Translations under genes and position numbers: made by a program | In this document: in pieces, positions 17,452 through 26,374 of the stretch | Position numbering within the stretch: the stretch's first letter is position 1 | Layout of the letters: every line of letters starts with the position of its first letter | DNA from: Luteolibacter flavescens | Lineage (GTDB): Bacteria > Verrucomicrobiota > Verrucomicrobiia > Verrucomicrobiales > Akkermansiaceae | Assembly: GCF_025950085.1 (NCBI RefSeq) | Contig: NZ_JAPDDS010000006.1 | Span: 1 to 64,000, forward strand | Direction of reading: 5' to 3' | Length of the DNA stretch: 64,000 nucleotides | The notes under the pieces: model-generated | What the model was told of the DNA's origin: nothing | The model's database searches: none | Seen by the model: the letters and a program-made list of their open reading frames with translations, nothing else

Positions 17452-17619
17452 GCTTGGTGCAAGGTAGCTATCTTGCGCCGGGAAAGGTGCAAGGCTTCAG
17501 AGTCCGCGATAATCCTAATCAAGACTTCCGTGAAAAAGGGGCGATGGGTTGGGCTCCCCAGCTTTAAATAATGGATGCTACTTGTCGTTTGATCCTGCCC
17601 GCTGCCAAGCCTGCCCCGC

Positions 17620-18576
17620 CTAGAGCCCGCGTGGCCTCATGAAAGAAGAGTTCGTTGGAGCCGGGCCGCTTCCTTCCAGATAGGCGCGGATGGCACTGCT
17701 GGAGAAGGCATAGCCGGGTGATTTGCCGATTCCCACGCCACGATCGAGGATCGGGCGAACCTTTTCCAAGGCCGCCTTCCGGTCCTTGGAGATCGCACAG
17801 GCGGCGACCAGCGCCAGCGTGTCCATGCGGCGATCTCCCGCCGCCGCGCCTGCCAAGGCTTCCCGCTCGAAAGCCGCGTAGTCTTGCTCCACCCAATAGG
17901 CCAGCGTCCGCAGCAGCGGATGCTTGGAGCGGGTCATGGCCTTGGAGAAATCGTCTGCGACCGACGCTTTCATCTGACCCGGATCACGCCACGCGTCGTA
18001 CAGGCACCAGGATACCCCGTGGCCTAGCTGCGCCGGCAGATCCTCGGATGCCGGATAAAGATAGACGAAGATGTAGCTGGAGCCGTGGTTGCATGAATGC
18101 GTCCACGGTCCCGACTCCGCCACCCAAGCCTCGTGGATCGCCAGCACGCGTTCCATTTCCTGCACCATCTCGTCATATCGCCCCTGCTTCTTCAGGGCTT
18201 GCAGCACACCGTCGAGGGCGGCTTGTGCTTCGTTCTCGCGGCGATTCAACTCCGCCCGGCGATCAAGCTTCCACAGCAAGGTCCCGCCCCACAGGCCGAA
18301 GGCAATACATGCAAACGCCGTGATCGCGATGGCCTTGCCCGATGGACGCTTCAGCTTCCGGAAGATCATCGCCATTACGACGCAAGACAAGAAGGCTGGC
18401 ACCAGGGCCGCCGCCGCGCAGCGCCACATGAATGCCGTCAGCTCTCCTCCGCCTGCCGGGGAAGCCAAGAACCGCAGATCCGACAAGGTCACATCCCATC
18501 GCAGCCCGAGCCCCCAAGGAATCGCGATGCCAAAGACCCCGATCAAGACGATCAGCAAGCTCAACCACATTCGCAT
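17620..18576 (-). CDS. Membrane protein with C-terminal helical domain
   Basis: 318 residues, unknown family. Three predicted transmembrane helices lie in the first 115 residues (MRMWLSLLIVLIGVFGIAI, then MWRCAAAALVPAFLSCVVM, then AIAITAFACIAFGLWGGTL). The remaining 200 residues are a soluble helical domain, with a charged coiled stretch (RRENEAQAALDGVLQALKK) and an Ala-rich part resembling TPR or Sel1-like repeats. No catalytic motif is seen. By the positive-inside rule the soluble part is likely periplasmic. It stands alone, with a 505-bp repeat-containing gap upstream. Confidence 0.7.
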   Translation of the reverse strand: MRMWLSLLIVLIGVFGIAIPWGLGLRWDVTLSDLRFLASPAGGGELTAFMWRCAAAALVPAFLSCVVMAMIFRKLKRPSGKAIAITAFACIAFGLWGGTLLWKLDRRAELNRRENEAQAALDGVLQALKKQGRYDEMVQEMERVLAIHEAWVAESGPWTHSCNHGSSYIFVYLYPASEDLPAQLGHGVSWCLYDAWRDPGQMKASVADDFSKAMTRSKHPLLRTLAYWVEQDYAAFEREALAGAAAGDRRMDTLALVAACAISKDRKAALEKVRPILDRGVGIGKSPGYAFSSSAIRAYLEGSGPAPTNSSFMRPRGL

Positions 18577-18777
18577 CCCTTATCCTGCGGCCAGGCCTTC
18601 CTGCCGCCAATCCGAAACGGAAGTCACCCGGTGAGTCGGATCCTGGCGGTCCCGCGACCTTCCCTGCTTCCACGCACGGAGATGATCGTCGTATGCATCC
18701 GCTCCCGGGCGGTGGTGGTGCATGCGGGTGGTCCCAGGGTGATTGGACGCTGAAGGCCGCGAACGAGGAGGTTTTTC
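18577..18777. other. Intergenic region, no gene seen
   Basis: GC-rich sequence without a supported ORF or repeat family up to the foldback that begins at 18778. Confidence 0.4.
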
Positions 18778-18998
18778 GTCCCAACGGGACCGGAGTAATG
18801 AAGCCCGGGGTTGCGAAGCTACCCCGGGTGCACCACCGGGGATTGCCTACGCCGACGGCGTTGTGTGGAAGAGCCCGGAGTGTCCATGTGGCCGACACCT
18901 TCCACAACGCCGTTGGCGTAGGAGAGGTGTTGTGACGGTTCCCGGGGTAGCCTCCTGCGTCGGCAACCCCGGGCTTTGTTTCGCAGTCCCGTTGGGAC
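18778..18998. repeat. 221-bp nested foldback element with four pairs of arms
   Basis: Paired arms from outside in: 18778-18790 with 18986-18998 (13 bp perfect); 18801-18814 with 18963-18976 (14 bp perfect, aagcccggggttgc); 18819-18828 with 18941-18950 (10 bp perfect, ctaccccggg); 18846-18871 with about 18896-18921 (near-perfect, cctacgccgacggcgttgtg). The whole element can fold into one long interrupted hairpin. It has no coding potential of its own. Frames that cross it are artefacts. Confidence 0.85.
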
Positions 18999-19026
18999 AA
19001 AAAAGGCGCGGACCGGAGTCCGCGCC
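18999..19026 (-). terminator. Rho-independent terminator of the UDP-glucose dehydrogenase gene
   Basis: On the minus strand a 9-bp perfect stem (GGCGCGGAC/GTCCGCGCC, 19005-19026) with a 4-nt loop is followed by six T. It lies about 55 bp after the stop codon at 19082 and directly abuts the foldback element at 18778-18998. Confidence 0.85.
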
Positions 19027-19081
19027 TCGTGATTCAAGTCTTGTATCTTGCGTCTTCCAGTCTTCCGTCTGCCCGCAGGGC

Positions 19082-20389
19082 TCAGCGACCGATGGAGACG
19101 TATTCGAGGCCGGCGGCCTTGACGTCCTTGGGGTCGAGGAGGTTGCGGCCGTCGAAGACGAGCGGGGTGCGGAGGCGCTTCTTGACCTCGTTGAGATCGA
19201 CCTTCGCGAAGGCGGGCCACTCGGTGGCGATGACCAGGCAGTCGGCGCCGTCGAGGGTGTCGTAGAGGTCGGTGTGGTAGGTGATGTCGCCCTTGAGCTC
19301 GCCGAATTTCTTGGCGGTCTCGATCGCTTCCGGGTCGGTGGCGTGGAGGGAGGCACCCTCGGAGAGCATCTTCTGGGCGAGCTTGATGGCCACGGATTCG
19401 CGGACGTCGTCGGTGTTCTGCTTGAAGGCGAGGCCCCAGAGGGCGACCTTCTTCTCGCGGAAGACCCAGAGCTTCTCGCGGATCTTGCCGAGGAAGCGGT
19501 CGAGCTGGTCGAAGTTGATCTTCTCGACTTCCTTCAGCAGGCCGAAGGGCTGGCCGAGGGTCTCGGAGATGTGGATGAAGGCCTTGATGTCCTTCGGGAA
19601 GCAGGAGCCGCCGTAGCCGAGGCCGGCATTCAGGAAGGAGCGGCCGATGCGCTTGTCCATGCCGATGCCTTCGGCGACCTTTTCCACGTCGGCGCCGGAG
19701 GCCTCGCAGATGTTCGCCACGGCATTGATGTAGGAGATCTTCAGCGCGAGGAAGGAGTTCGCGGCGTGCTTGATGAGCTCGGCGGAGTTGATGTCGGTGA
19801 CGAGCACGGGGGCGACGAAGGGCTCGTAGATCTTTTGCATCAGCGCGAGCGCGCGGTCGTCATTCGACCCGATGACCACGCGGTCCGGGTGGAGCAGGTC
19901 ATCGACGGCGCAGCCTTCGCGGAGGAACTCGGGATTCGACACCACGCCGAATTCCACGCCGGCGGGGGCGTAGCGGCGGACGGTCTGCTCGACCTTGTCG
20001 CCGGTCTTCACGGGCACGGTGGACTTGTCCACGATGACGCGGTAGCCGAGCTCCGGGGTGAGGCACTGGGCGATCTCGCGGGCGACCTTTTCGATGAAGG
20101 AGAGGTCCACGGAGCCGTCCGGCTGGGGCGGGGTGGGGACGGCGATGAAGATGACGTCGCCATTCTTCACGCCTTCCTCGGTGGAGGTGGTGAATTTCAG
20201 GCGGCCGGCGGCCACGTTCTGCTTCACGAGTTCCTCGAGGCCAGGCTCATAGATCGGCACCTGGCCGGAGAGCAGGGTGGCGACTTTCTCGGGATTGTTG
20301 TCCACGCAGGTGACTTCGTGGCCGACTTCGGCGAAACAGGTGCCGGATGTAAGACCGACGTAACCGGTCCCGATGATCGTGATCTTCAT
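19082..20389 (-). CDS. ugd: UDP-glucose 6-dehydrogenase
   Basis: 435 residues. It oxidises UDP-glucose twice with NAD+ to UDP-glucuronate, a precursor for surface polysaccharides. The N-terminal NAD-binding motif is GTGYVGLTSG (residues 7-16). Then come VPTPPQPDGSVD, the STVPVKTG segment, NPEFLREG, and the catalytic Cys in GLGYGGSCFPKD (about 255-266). The C-terminal UDP-binding domain has WGLAFKQNTDDVRES. Length and motif set are those of the bacterial single-domain enzyme. It is a monocistronic unit closed by the terminator at 18999-19026. Very high confidence. Confidence 0.95.
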   Translation of the reverse strand: MKITIIGTGYVGLTSGTCFAEVGHEVTCVDNNPEKVATLLSGQVPIYEPGLEELVKQNVAAGRLKFTTSTEEGVKNGDVIFIAVPTPPQPDGSVDLSFIEKVAREIAQCLTPELGYRVIVDKSTVPVKTGDKVEQTVRRYAPAGVEFGVVSNPEFLREGCAVDDLLHPDRVVIGSNDDRALALMQKIYEPFVAPVLVTDINSAELIKHAANSFLALKISYINAVANICEASGADVEKVAEGIGMDKRIGRSFLNAGLGYGGSCFPKDIKAFIHISETLGQPFGLLKEVEKINFDQLDRFLGKIREKLWVFREKKVALWGLAFKQNTDDVRESVAIKLAQKMLSEGASLHATDPEAIETAKKFGELKGDITYHTDLYDTLDGADCLVIATEWPAFAKVDLNEVKKRLRTPLVFDGRNLLDPKDVKAAGLEYVSIGR

Positions 20390-20472
20390 GTGATAAGAGG
20401 AGGGGGGGTGGTGAAAACGCGGCGGTGTCTAGCAGCCCGGACACCCCCGTGCAAGCTCCGCGAAAGCGTTAT

Positions 20473-21249
20473 TCAGGCCACCTGCCTCCAAAAAAGCACC
20501 GCCGCGATGCCCAGTCCGATGACCGCCACGATGACCCGCACGGCCACTGCCGGGATGCGCTGGGCGAAGTGGGCACCGAAGAAATACCCGGGGATGGACC
20601 CGGCCACGAGCCACCCGGCGAGCCGCCAATCCACGCTGCCGCAGGCGATGAAATAGACGACCGAGGCGGCATTGCAGCACAGGGCGAGCACGGCCTTCAG
20701 GGCATTCATGCGGTTCAGGTCGCGCAGGCCCAGCAGGCCGAGGCCGGCCAGCATCATGATGCCGATGCCCGCGCCGAAGTAGCCGCCGTAGATGGCCACG
20801 CCGGCCTGGAAGGCCATGCCCCAGGGGCGCGGGCGGTCCGGTTCGGCATCGTGGCTTTCGCCGCGCTTTTTCTTCAGCCAGCGCTGGATCAGCGGGTTCA
20901 GGAGGAAGAGCGTGGTGGCCATCAGCAGCAGCCACGGCACCACGGCATCGAAGTAGGTGCTGGGCAGTGCCAGCAACAGCCAGCCGCCCGCGAGCCCGCC
21001 GAGCAGGCTGACGGTGCCCAGCGGGATGATCCACGCCCGCACCTCCCGCAGCCGATGGCGAAAGGCCCACACGCTGCCCGGCATGCCGAGGAAGAGCGCC
21101 ACGGTGGACGTGGTGTTTGCCAGCACCCCGGGCAGGCCCGCGGCCATCAGCGCGGGGAAGGTGAGCATGGTCCCGCCGCCCGCCACGGCATTCATCACCG
21201 CCGCGAGAAATCCCGCGGCGAGCACGATCCATTCGGCATGGTCAGGCAT
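20473..21249 (-). CDS. TauE/SafE (TSUP) family permease
   Basis: 258 residues, seven to eight transmembrane helices. The family repeats are visible: AGFLAAVMNAVAGGGTMLTF in the first half and YGGYFGAGIGIMMLAGLGLLG in the second, the two halves being related by internal duplication. TSUP proteins export or import sulfonates, sulfite or organosulfur compounds; the substrate here is unknown. It lies upstream of ugd on the same strand with 83 bp between, so cotranscription is possible. An overlapping frame at 20429-21232 is a shadow without membrane pattern. Confidence 0.88.
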   Translation of the reverse strand: MPDHAEWIVLAAGFLAAVMNAVAGGGTMLTFPALMAAGLPGVLANTTSTVALFLGMPGSVWAFRHRLREVRAWIIPLGTVSLLGGLAGGWLLLALPSTYFDAVVPWLLLMATTLFLLNPLIQRWLKKKRGESHDAEPDRPRPWGMAFQAGVAIYGGYFGAGIGIMMLAGLGLLGLRDLNRMNALKAVLALCCNAASVVYFIACGSVDWRLAGWLVAGSIPGYFFGAHFAQRIPAVAVRVIVAVIGLGIAAVLFWRQVA

Positions 21250-21638
21250 GCGGGGAAAGGAGGTGTTTTAAAGGGGGAAGGGAATGGCAAAGTGTGAGGC
21301 CGCAGCGCGCCGGGGGTGGTTTGCTGGTGGGGGGCTGCTTATTGGGTGAGTGAAGGTGAGGCGGGTGTGCGGGGTGGAGTGGTTCGGGGGCCGTGGGTAG
21401 GGTTTGCCGCCAGATGGCTCCGGCCGCACGCGGAGCGATGCGGACCACGATTGGCACAGCGTCGTAGCGGGTTCACTCAGGTTCTTCATCCCATCCATCC
21501 TATCTATCCTGGTCCTGATCCCTTCAGTTCATCTGTGTCCATCCGTGTCCATCCGTGGTTGATGGATGCAGCAGTCGGGATGACTCGGGCGGAATGAATT
21601 CCGCGTTCCCAGTGGGAAGGCGGTCGCTGGTGAAGACT
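21250..21638. repeat. Intergenic repeats: family C and an E-D composite
   Basis: No gene is seen. An inverted family C lies at 21424-21457, with its long flank (21349-21423) related to 4382-4470 on the opposite strand. An E-D composite runs 21487-21616: catccatcctatctatcctg, ttcatctgtgtccatccgtg, then gggcggaatgaattccgcg. Confidence 0.7.
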
Positions 21639-23822
21639 CTACTTTTTCCGGCTGCGTCCGCCCTTCGGGTATTTCACCGGGCGGCGCTCGGCGGTGGCGG
21701 CGGGGGTGCCGTCCTTCAGCGCCTTGATCTGGTCGCGGAGGTGCGCGGCGCGCTCGAATTCCAGCTTGGCCGATGCTTCCAGCATCTCCTTCTCCAGCTC
21801 GGCGATGACCTTCACCTTGTTGTAAACCGCCTCGTCATCGGAGACCATGGAGCGCTCCAGCTTGTCCGCGCTCTCGCGTTGGTTCGAGTAGAGCTGCAGG
21901 CTCTCCTGCACGGCGCGCTTCACGCTCTGCGGGGTGATGCCGTGCTTCTCATTGTGCTCCATCTGCCGGCTGCGGCGATACTCGGTCACGTCGATGAGCC
22001 GCTGGATGGAGTCCGTCACCTCGTCGCAGAAGAGCACGCAGTGGCCATTCAGGTGACGCGCCGCGCGGCCCGCCGTCTGGATCAGGCTCGTCTCGTTCCG
22101 CAGGAAGCCCTCCTTGTCCGCATCCAGGATGCAGACCAGCGAGACCTCCGGCAGGTCGAGTCCCTCCCGCAGCAGATTGATGCCCACGAGGATGTCGAAT
22201 GCCCCCGCGCGGAGTTGGCGGAGGATCTCCACGCGCTCCACCGTATCGATGTCCGCGTGGATGTAGCGCACCTTCAGGCCGGTGCCTTGCAGATACTCGG
22301 ATAGATCCTCCGCGGTCTTCTTTGTCAGGGTGGTGACAAGCACGCGCTGGCCCATCTCCACGCGCTGGCGGCAGAGCTCGATGGTCTCGTCGATCTGGTG
22401 CTTCAGCGGGCGCATCGATAGCGTGGGATCGAGCAGTCCGGTCGGGCGGATGATCTGCTCCACCACGAGCGGGCGGCCCGGCTTCTCCGGGTCGAAGTCG
22501 CCCACCGGCTCCGCGCCGCCGCTCGGCGTGATGCGCAGCTTCTTCAGGTCGATGTGGGTGAAGCCGCGGTCATCGCCGCGTCCCTTCACCGGGATGAAGC
22601 GGCGGTTCTCCGGTCGTGAATTCACGATCTCGAATGGCCCCGGCGTCGCGGACACATACACGCGCTGCTTCGTCATGTGCATGAATTCGTCGAAGCGCAG
22701 CGGCCTGTTGTCCATCGCGCTCGGCAGGCGGAAGCCATGGTCCACCAGCACCGTCTTCCGGCTCTTGTCGCCCTCGTACATCCCGCCCACCTGCGGGATG
22801 GTCACGTGGCTCTCGTCCATCATCAGCAGGTAGTCGTCCGGGAAGAAATCCAGCAGCGTGTGCGGCCGCGATCCCGGCGCGCGTCCCGTGAGGTGACGCG
22901 AGTAGTTCTCGATGCCCTGGCAGAAGCCCATCTCCTGCATCATCTCGATGTCGTAGTCCGTGCGCATCCGCAGGCGCTGCGCCTCGATCAGCTTGCCCTC
23001 TTGCTCGAACTCGGTGACACGCGCGTCCGCCTCCTTGCGGATCTCCACGATGGCGCGCTTCATCTTGTCCCCCGGCGTCACGAATTGCTTCGCGGGGAAG
23101 AAGGTGTGCTTGTCCACACGGTCGATCGTCTTGCCCGTGAGCGTGTCGATGGTGGTGATGCGGTCGATCTCATCGCCGAAGAATTCCACCCGCACCGCCG
23201 TCTCGTCGAGGTAGGCCGGGTGGACCTCCACCACGTCCCCGCGCACGCGGAATTTCCCGCGGCCGAAGGCGATGTCATTCCGCTCGAAGAGGATGGCCAC
23301 CAGCGCCTGCAGGAAATCATCGCGGCGGATCTGCTGGCCCACCCACACCGGCACCATCATGCCCTCGTAGTCGTCCGGCGAGCCCAGGCCGTAGATGCAG
23401 GAGACCGAGGCGATGACCACCGTATCCTCGCGGGTCAGCAGCGAGCCCATCGTCGAGAGACGCAGGCGCTCGATCTCGTCATTGATGGACGAGTCTTTCT
23501 CAATGTAGGTGTCCGTCCTCGGGATGTAGGCTTCCGGCTGGTAGTAGTCGAAGTAGCTCACGAAGTACTCCACCGCATTGTGCGGGAAGAAGTTCTTGAA
23601 TTCCGAGTAGAGCTGCGCGGCCAGCGTCTTGTTGTGGCTCATGATGAGCGTCGGCTTGCCGATTTGCTCGATCACGTTTGCCATCGAGAAGGTCTTCCCC
23701 GAGCCGGTCACGCCCAGCAGCGTCTGGTGGGTATTGCCCGCGCGGATGGACTTCACGAGCTTCGCGATCGCCTGCGCCTGGTCCCCCTGCGGGGAATACT
23801 CACTGGAAAGTTGGAACGCCAT
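21639..23822 (-). CDS. uvrB: Excinuclease ABC subunit B
   Basis: 727 residues. UvrB is the damage-verifying helicase of UvrABC nucleotide excision repair. Visible features: Walker A GVTGSGKT (about 37-44); the beta-hairpin region YFDYYQPEAYIPRTDTYIEK (about 91-110), which inserts between DNA strands; Walker B DESHVTIPQ (about 336); helicase motif VI-like QTAGRAARH (about 578). The C-terminal UVR motif EMLEASAKLEFERAAHLRDQ (about 665-685) binds UvrC. A short basic tail ends GGRSRKK. Complete and typical. Monocistronic, divergent from the gene at 23925. Confidence 0.96.
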   Translation of the reverse strand: MAFQLSSEYSPQGDQAQAIAKLVKSIRAGNTHQTLLGVTGSGKTFSMANVIEQIGKPTLIMSHNKTLAAQLYSEFKNFFPHNAVEYFVSYFDYYQPEAYIPRTDTYIEKDSSINDEIERLRLSTMGSLLTREDTVVIASVSCIYGLGSPDDYEGMMVPVWVGQQIRRDDFLQALVAILFERNDIAFGRGKFRVRGDVVEVHPAYLDETAVRVEFFGDEIDRITTIDTLTGKTIDRVDKHTFFPAKQFVTPGDKMKRAIVEIRKEADARVTEFEQEGKLIEAQRLRMRTDYDIEMMQEMGFCQGIENYSRHLTGRAPGSRPHTLLDFFPDDYLLMMDESHVTIPQVGGMYEGDKSRKTVLVDHGFRLPSAMDNRPLRFDEFMHMTKQRVYVSATPGPFEIVNSRPENRRFIPVKGRGDDRGFTHIDLKKLRITPSGGAEPVGDFDPEKPGRPLVVEQIIRPTGLLDPTLSMRPLKHQIDETIELCRQRVEMGQRVLVTTLTKKTAEDLSEYLQGTGLKVRYIHADIDTVERVEILRQLRAGAFDILVGINLLREGLDLPEVSLVCILDADKEGFLRNETSLIQTAGRAARHLNGHCVLFCDEVTDSIQRLIDVTEYRRSRQMEHNEKHGITPQSVKRAVQESLQLYSNQRESADKLERSMVSDDEAVYNKVKVIAELEKEMLEASAKLEFERAAHLRDQIKALKDGTPAATAERRPVKYPKGGRSRKK

Positions 23823-23924
23823 CCGGCCCCTCTTCTAGGCGCGGATCGCATCCCCCGCAAGAGGCGCGGCGGGGGACGGCAATTTCCCTCTCGCAAACAT
23901 GCCTCCATTTCTCATGATGCCCCG

Positions 23925-24806
23925 ATGAAGCGCCGGGGATTCCAAGCTTTCGCGGGAGCGATCTGTAGCCTGCTGCTCGGCAGCGCCGTGGTGAATGCCC
24001 ACGAGGATCCCCTTGGCGAGATTCATCCGGAGGTGTCCGAAAAGGACGGGAATTTCGCGATCAAATTCCGAGCGTCCATCCCTAATCAAACCCCGGAGGA
24101 TTGGCTGAATCCGAAATACTTCGGGATGATCTTTTCCCCCCAGGGGAAGCTGCTGGCTCCCCGGCATGCCATACCTACCTCGCCGCCGGATAAGGAGCAC
24201 TCCGATCCGGAGTCGCCATCCAAGGAAAGCCTTCGGGTGGGGGAATTGACAGGGACTTTCACCAAGGATCCATCAGGGAAGCCCGGCTACGCCATCGAGT
24301 CTCCGGACGGATCTACCCGGCGTGTGAAGCTGCTCTGGCCGGATGGCGTAAAGCTTGTTCACTTGGAAAGCTCCATCCCGACGAAGGAGGGAATCGCGGT
24401 CATCGGAAAGGAGGACCTGGAGATCCTGAAGGTCTATTGGTTCCCCCTGGAGGAAGGCGTCAAGCCGACCATCCTCACCATCGGGGTCACGGAATGCATC
24501 TATGATTTCCCCGTGGCTTCCAATCCCGTCTTCGCCGGTGGGCGGCTCTGGGTAGCCTACATGCGCCCGGAGATGGCGGGGGCGGGGGATGACAAGAAGA
24601 AGGTGACGAAGCTGCGGCTGTGGTCATGGAAACCCGGGGAAAAGGACGCCCGCGATGAGGAACTCGACTCCCCCGGGGACTGGAATACCAGCCTTTCCCT
24701 CTGCGCCATCGGTGACCGGCTTTGCCTTGCCTACCATTGCGTGAACTACTCGAAATGGAAGAGCGAGGAATCGAGGATCGTCACTGTCTTCCGTGAGGCG
24801 AAGTAA
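23925..24806 (+). CDS. Secreted protein of unknown function
   Basis: 293 residues from ATG 23925; the much longer frame upstream is antisense to uvrB. The signal peptide MKRRGFQAFAGAICSLLLG ends at VVNAHED. The mature part is beta-rich with repeated W-containing strands (LLWPDGVKLVHL, VYWFPLEEGVKPTIL, RLWVAYMRPEM, LRLWSWKPGEK), perhaps a beta-propeller or sandwich. No enzyme motif. It is divergent from uvrB with a 102-bp shared upstream region. I do not recognise a family. Confidence 0.75.
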   Translation: MKRRGFQAFAGAICSLLLGSAVVNAHEDPLGEIHPEVSEKDGNFAIKFRASIPNQTPEDWLNPKYFGMIFSPQGKLLAPRHAIPTSPPDKEHSDPESPSKESLRVGELTGTFTKDPSGKPGYAIESPDGSTRRVKLLWPDGVKLVHLESSIPTKEGIAVIGKEDLEILKVYWFPLEEGVKPTILTIGVTECIYDFPVASNPVFAGGRLWVAYMRPEMAGAGDDKKKVTKLRLWSWKPGEKDARDEELDSPGDWNTSLSLCAIGDRLCLAYHCVNYSKWKSEESRIVTVFREAK

Positions 24807-25041
24807 GAAGCTCGGCTGGGAACTATCCCGTAATCTACATCACCAGGCCGCCGCCCCGATTATTCGTAGTCGTGGTGGTGACACCACGCGAGGCCGCGGG
24901 TGAAATAGTCGGGTTTGGCGGTCCGGGTAAGGTTGGCGGTCCGCGTGAGGTCAGCATTCTGGGTGAAGTTGGCAGTCCGGGTGAGTTTGCAGCCCGGGGT
25001 GGCCTCCACCTCGATCCTCTTCGTCCCGGCAGGGACGGTGG
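24807..25041. repeat. 18-bp tandem repeat array at 24914-25003
   Basis: Five units of 18 bp (ttggcggtccgggtaagg and variants) start at 24914, 24932, 24950, 24968 and 24986. The period is a multiple of three, so frames on both strands read as six-residue repeats (for example LTRTAN on the minus strand). I see no start, signal or domain that would make this a gene. Confidence 0.75.
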
Positions 25042-25219
25042 AGATTAGCCGGTGGCGTGAGCCACCGGGATGCATCCGGCGAAAGATGGCCGCCCCGGCA
25101 GGGTCGGCGGAGGGGTGCGCGACACCTGCGATCCACCCATCATCTGCCATCTGCCGCCCCTGCCGGGGCTTGCATATTTTTCGGGCGATAAACCGGTGGC
25201 TCACGCCACCGGCTAATCT
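25042..25219. repeat. 178-bp foldback element (family F), copy 1
   Basis: Perfect 27-bp terminal inverted repeats lie at 25042-25068 and 25193-25219 (inner part TAGCCGGTGGCGTGAGCCAC). A second inner pair is near 25091-25103 (cgccccggcaggg) and 25156-25168. The second full copy is at 49135-49325. Spacer sequences differ between copies while ends and inner arms are kept. Confidence 0.85.
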
Positions 25220-25459
25220 CCGGTGCCCCTACCGGGGCAAAAGACCAAAGCCCCGGTAAGGAGCCGAGCCGCAGCAGGGACAACGCAGCAGGGGCAAAAG
25301 ACCAGAGCCCCGACAAGCAACCGAGCCGAGGTAGGGGCAAAAGACCGCGGGAGGGAGAAAAGACCGTGGCCCCGGCAAACTACCTCCTCTCCCGCCGGCT
25401 GAAGAATTCCTCCTGTGAAGGGCTTGCCCGGGCTGCCGGGATTCGCCTACCTACCGGCC
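25220..25459. repeat. Degenerate repeats of ggggcaaaagacc and gagccgagccg
   Basis: Three to four loose copies of the motif ggggcaaaagacc (near 25234, 25290, 25336) alternate with ccgagccg blocks. No gene is seen before 25460. Confidence 0.5.
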
Positions 25460-26374
25460 ATGGAAATCATTCGCGCAGGGGTTGCCGGGGCAGGATCGAT
25501 GGGGCGGAATCACGCCCGCGTTTACAGCCTCATCCCCGGCGCGAAGCTCTGCGCCATCTACGATGCGGATGCCGGGCGCGCGCAGGCCATCGCGGATGAA
25601 TTCGGCACCGTGGCCGTTTCTTCGCTGGAGGAGCTGGCCGAGCGCGCGGACGCCATCAGCGTGGCGGTCCCCACCATCGCCCACCGCGAGGTCGGCTGCC
25701 GGCTCATGGACCTGGGCGCGCACGTGCTGATGGAAAAGCCCATCGCCCCGTCCGTGGATGACGCGCAGGCGCTCGTCGAGGCGTCGAAGCGCACCGGCCG
25801 CATCCTCCAGGTCGGCCACATCGAGCGCTTCAATCCCGTGCTCCGCCAGCTCGAGCAACGCCTCACGCATCCGAAATTCATCGAGGCGCACCGCCTTTCC
25901 CCCTTCCCGAACCGCAGCATCGACATCGGCGTGGTGCTCGACCTCATGATCCACGACATCGAGGTCATCCTGCATCTTGTCCGCTCGCCCGTCGTCAGCA
26001 TCGATGCCGTGGGCGTGCCCGTCCTCATGAAGTCCGAGGACATCGCGAATGCCCGCATCCGCTTTGAAAACGGCTGCGTGGCGAACGTCACCGCCAGCCG
26101 CATCAGCCCGGAAAAGATGCGGAAGATCCGCGTCTTCCAGTCCGACTGCTACCTCTCGCTCGACTACCAGGAGCAGGCCGGCCAGATCCACTGGAAGGAA
26201 GGCATGGGCATCCAGCGCGCCGAGGTGGAAGTCGAGAAGGACGAGCCGCTGAAGCTCGAGCTCGCCGCCTTCATTGCCAGCGTCGCCACCGGCCAGGACG
26301 CCGCCGTCACCGGCCAGCAAGGCACCGCCGCGCTGGAGCTGGCGCTGGAGATCACGAGGCTGATCCACGCTTGA
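25460..26374 (+). CDS. Gfo/Idh/MocA family oxidoreductase
   Basis: 304 residues from ATG 25460. The N-terminal Rossmann motif AGVAGAGSMGRNHARVY (about 6-22) binds NAD(P). MEKPIAPS (about 96-103) contains the EKP Lys that contacts the nicotinamide, and QVGHIERFNPVL (about 123-134) follows. The catalytic His region is DLMIHDIEVILHL (about 170-182). The HIERFNP and SDIGVVLDLMIHD-type blocks resemble GnnA, the UDP-N-acetylglucosamine 3-dehydrogenase of lipid A variants, but no lpx gene or gnnB aminotransferase is adjacent. I keep the general family name. Confidence 0.85.
   Translation: MEIIRAGVAGAGSMGRNHARVYSLIPGAKLCAIYDADAGRAQAIADEFGTVAVSSLEELAERADAISVAVPTIAHREVGCRLMDLGAHVLMEKPIAPSVDDAQALVEASKRTGRILQVGHIERFNPVLRQLEQRLTHPKFIEAHRLSPFPNRSIDIGVVLDLMIHDIEVILHLVRSPVVSIDAVGVPVLMKSEDIANARIRFENGCVANVTASRISPEKMRKIRVFQSDCYLSLDYQEQAGQIHWKEGMGIQRAEVEVEKDEPLKLELAAFIASVATGQDAAVTGQQGTAALELALEITRLIHA

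Noticed and set aside
18743-20656. 637-codon plus-strand frame antisense to ugd
   Set aside because: ugd has a full motif set on the other strand. The antisense frame has a low-complexity Glu/Gly/Leu/Val translation typical of high-GC shadows and crosses the foldback element.
20429-21232. 267-codon alternative to the TauE/SafE gene
   Set aside because: It is frame-shifted relative to the seven-helix protein, with a His/Arg/Gly-rich translation lacking hydrophobic helices.
22677-24806. 709-codon version of the secreted protein after uvrB
   Set aside because: The front is antisense to uvrB. The ATG at 23925 gives a clean signal peptide.
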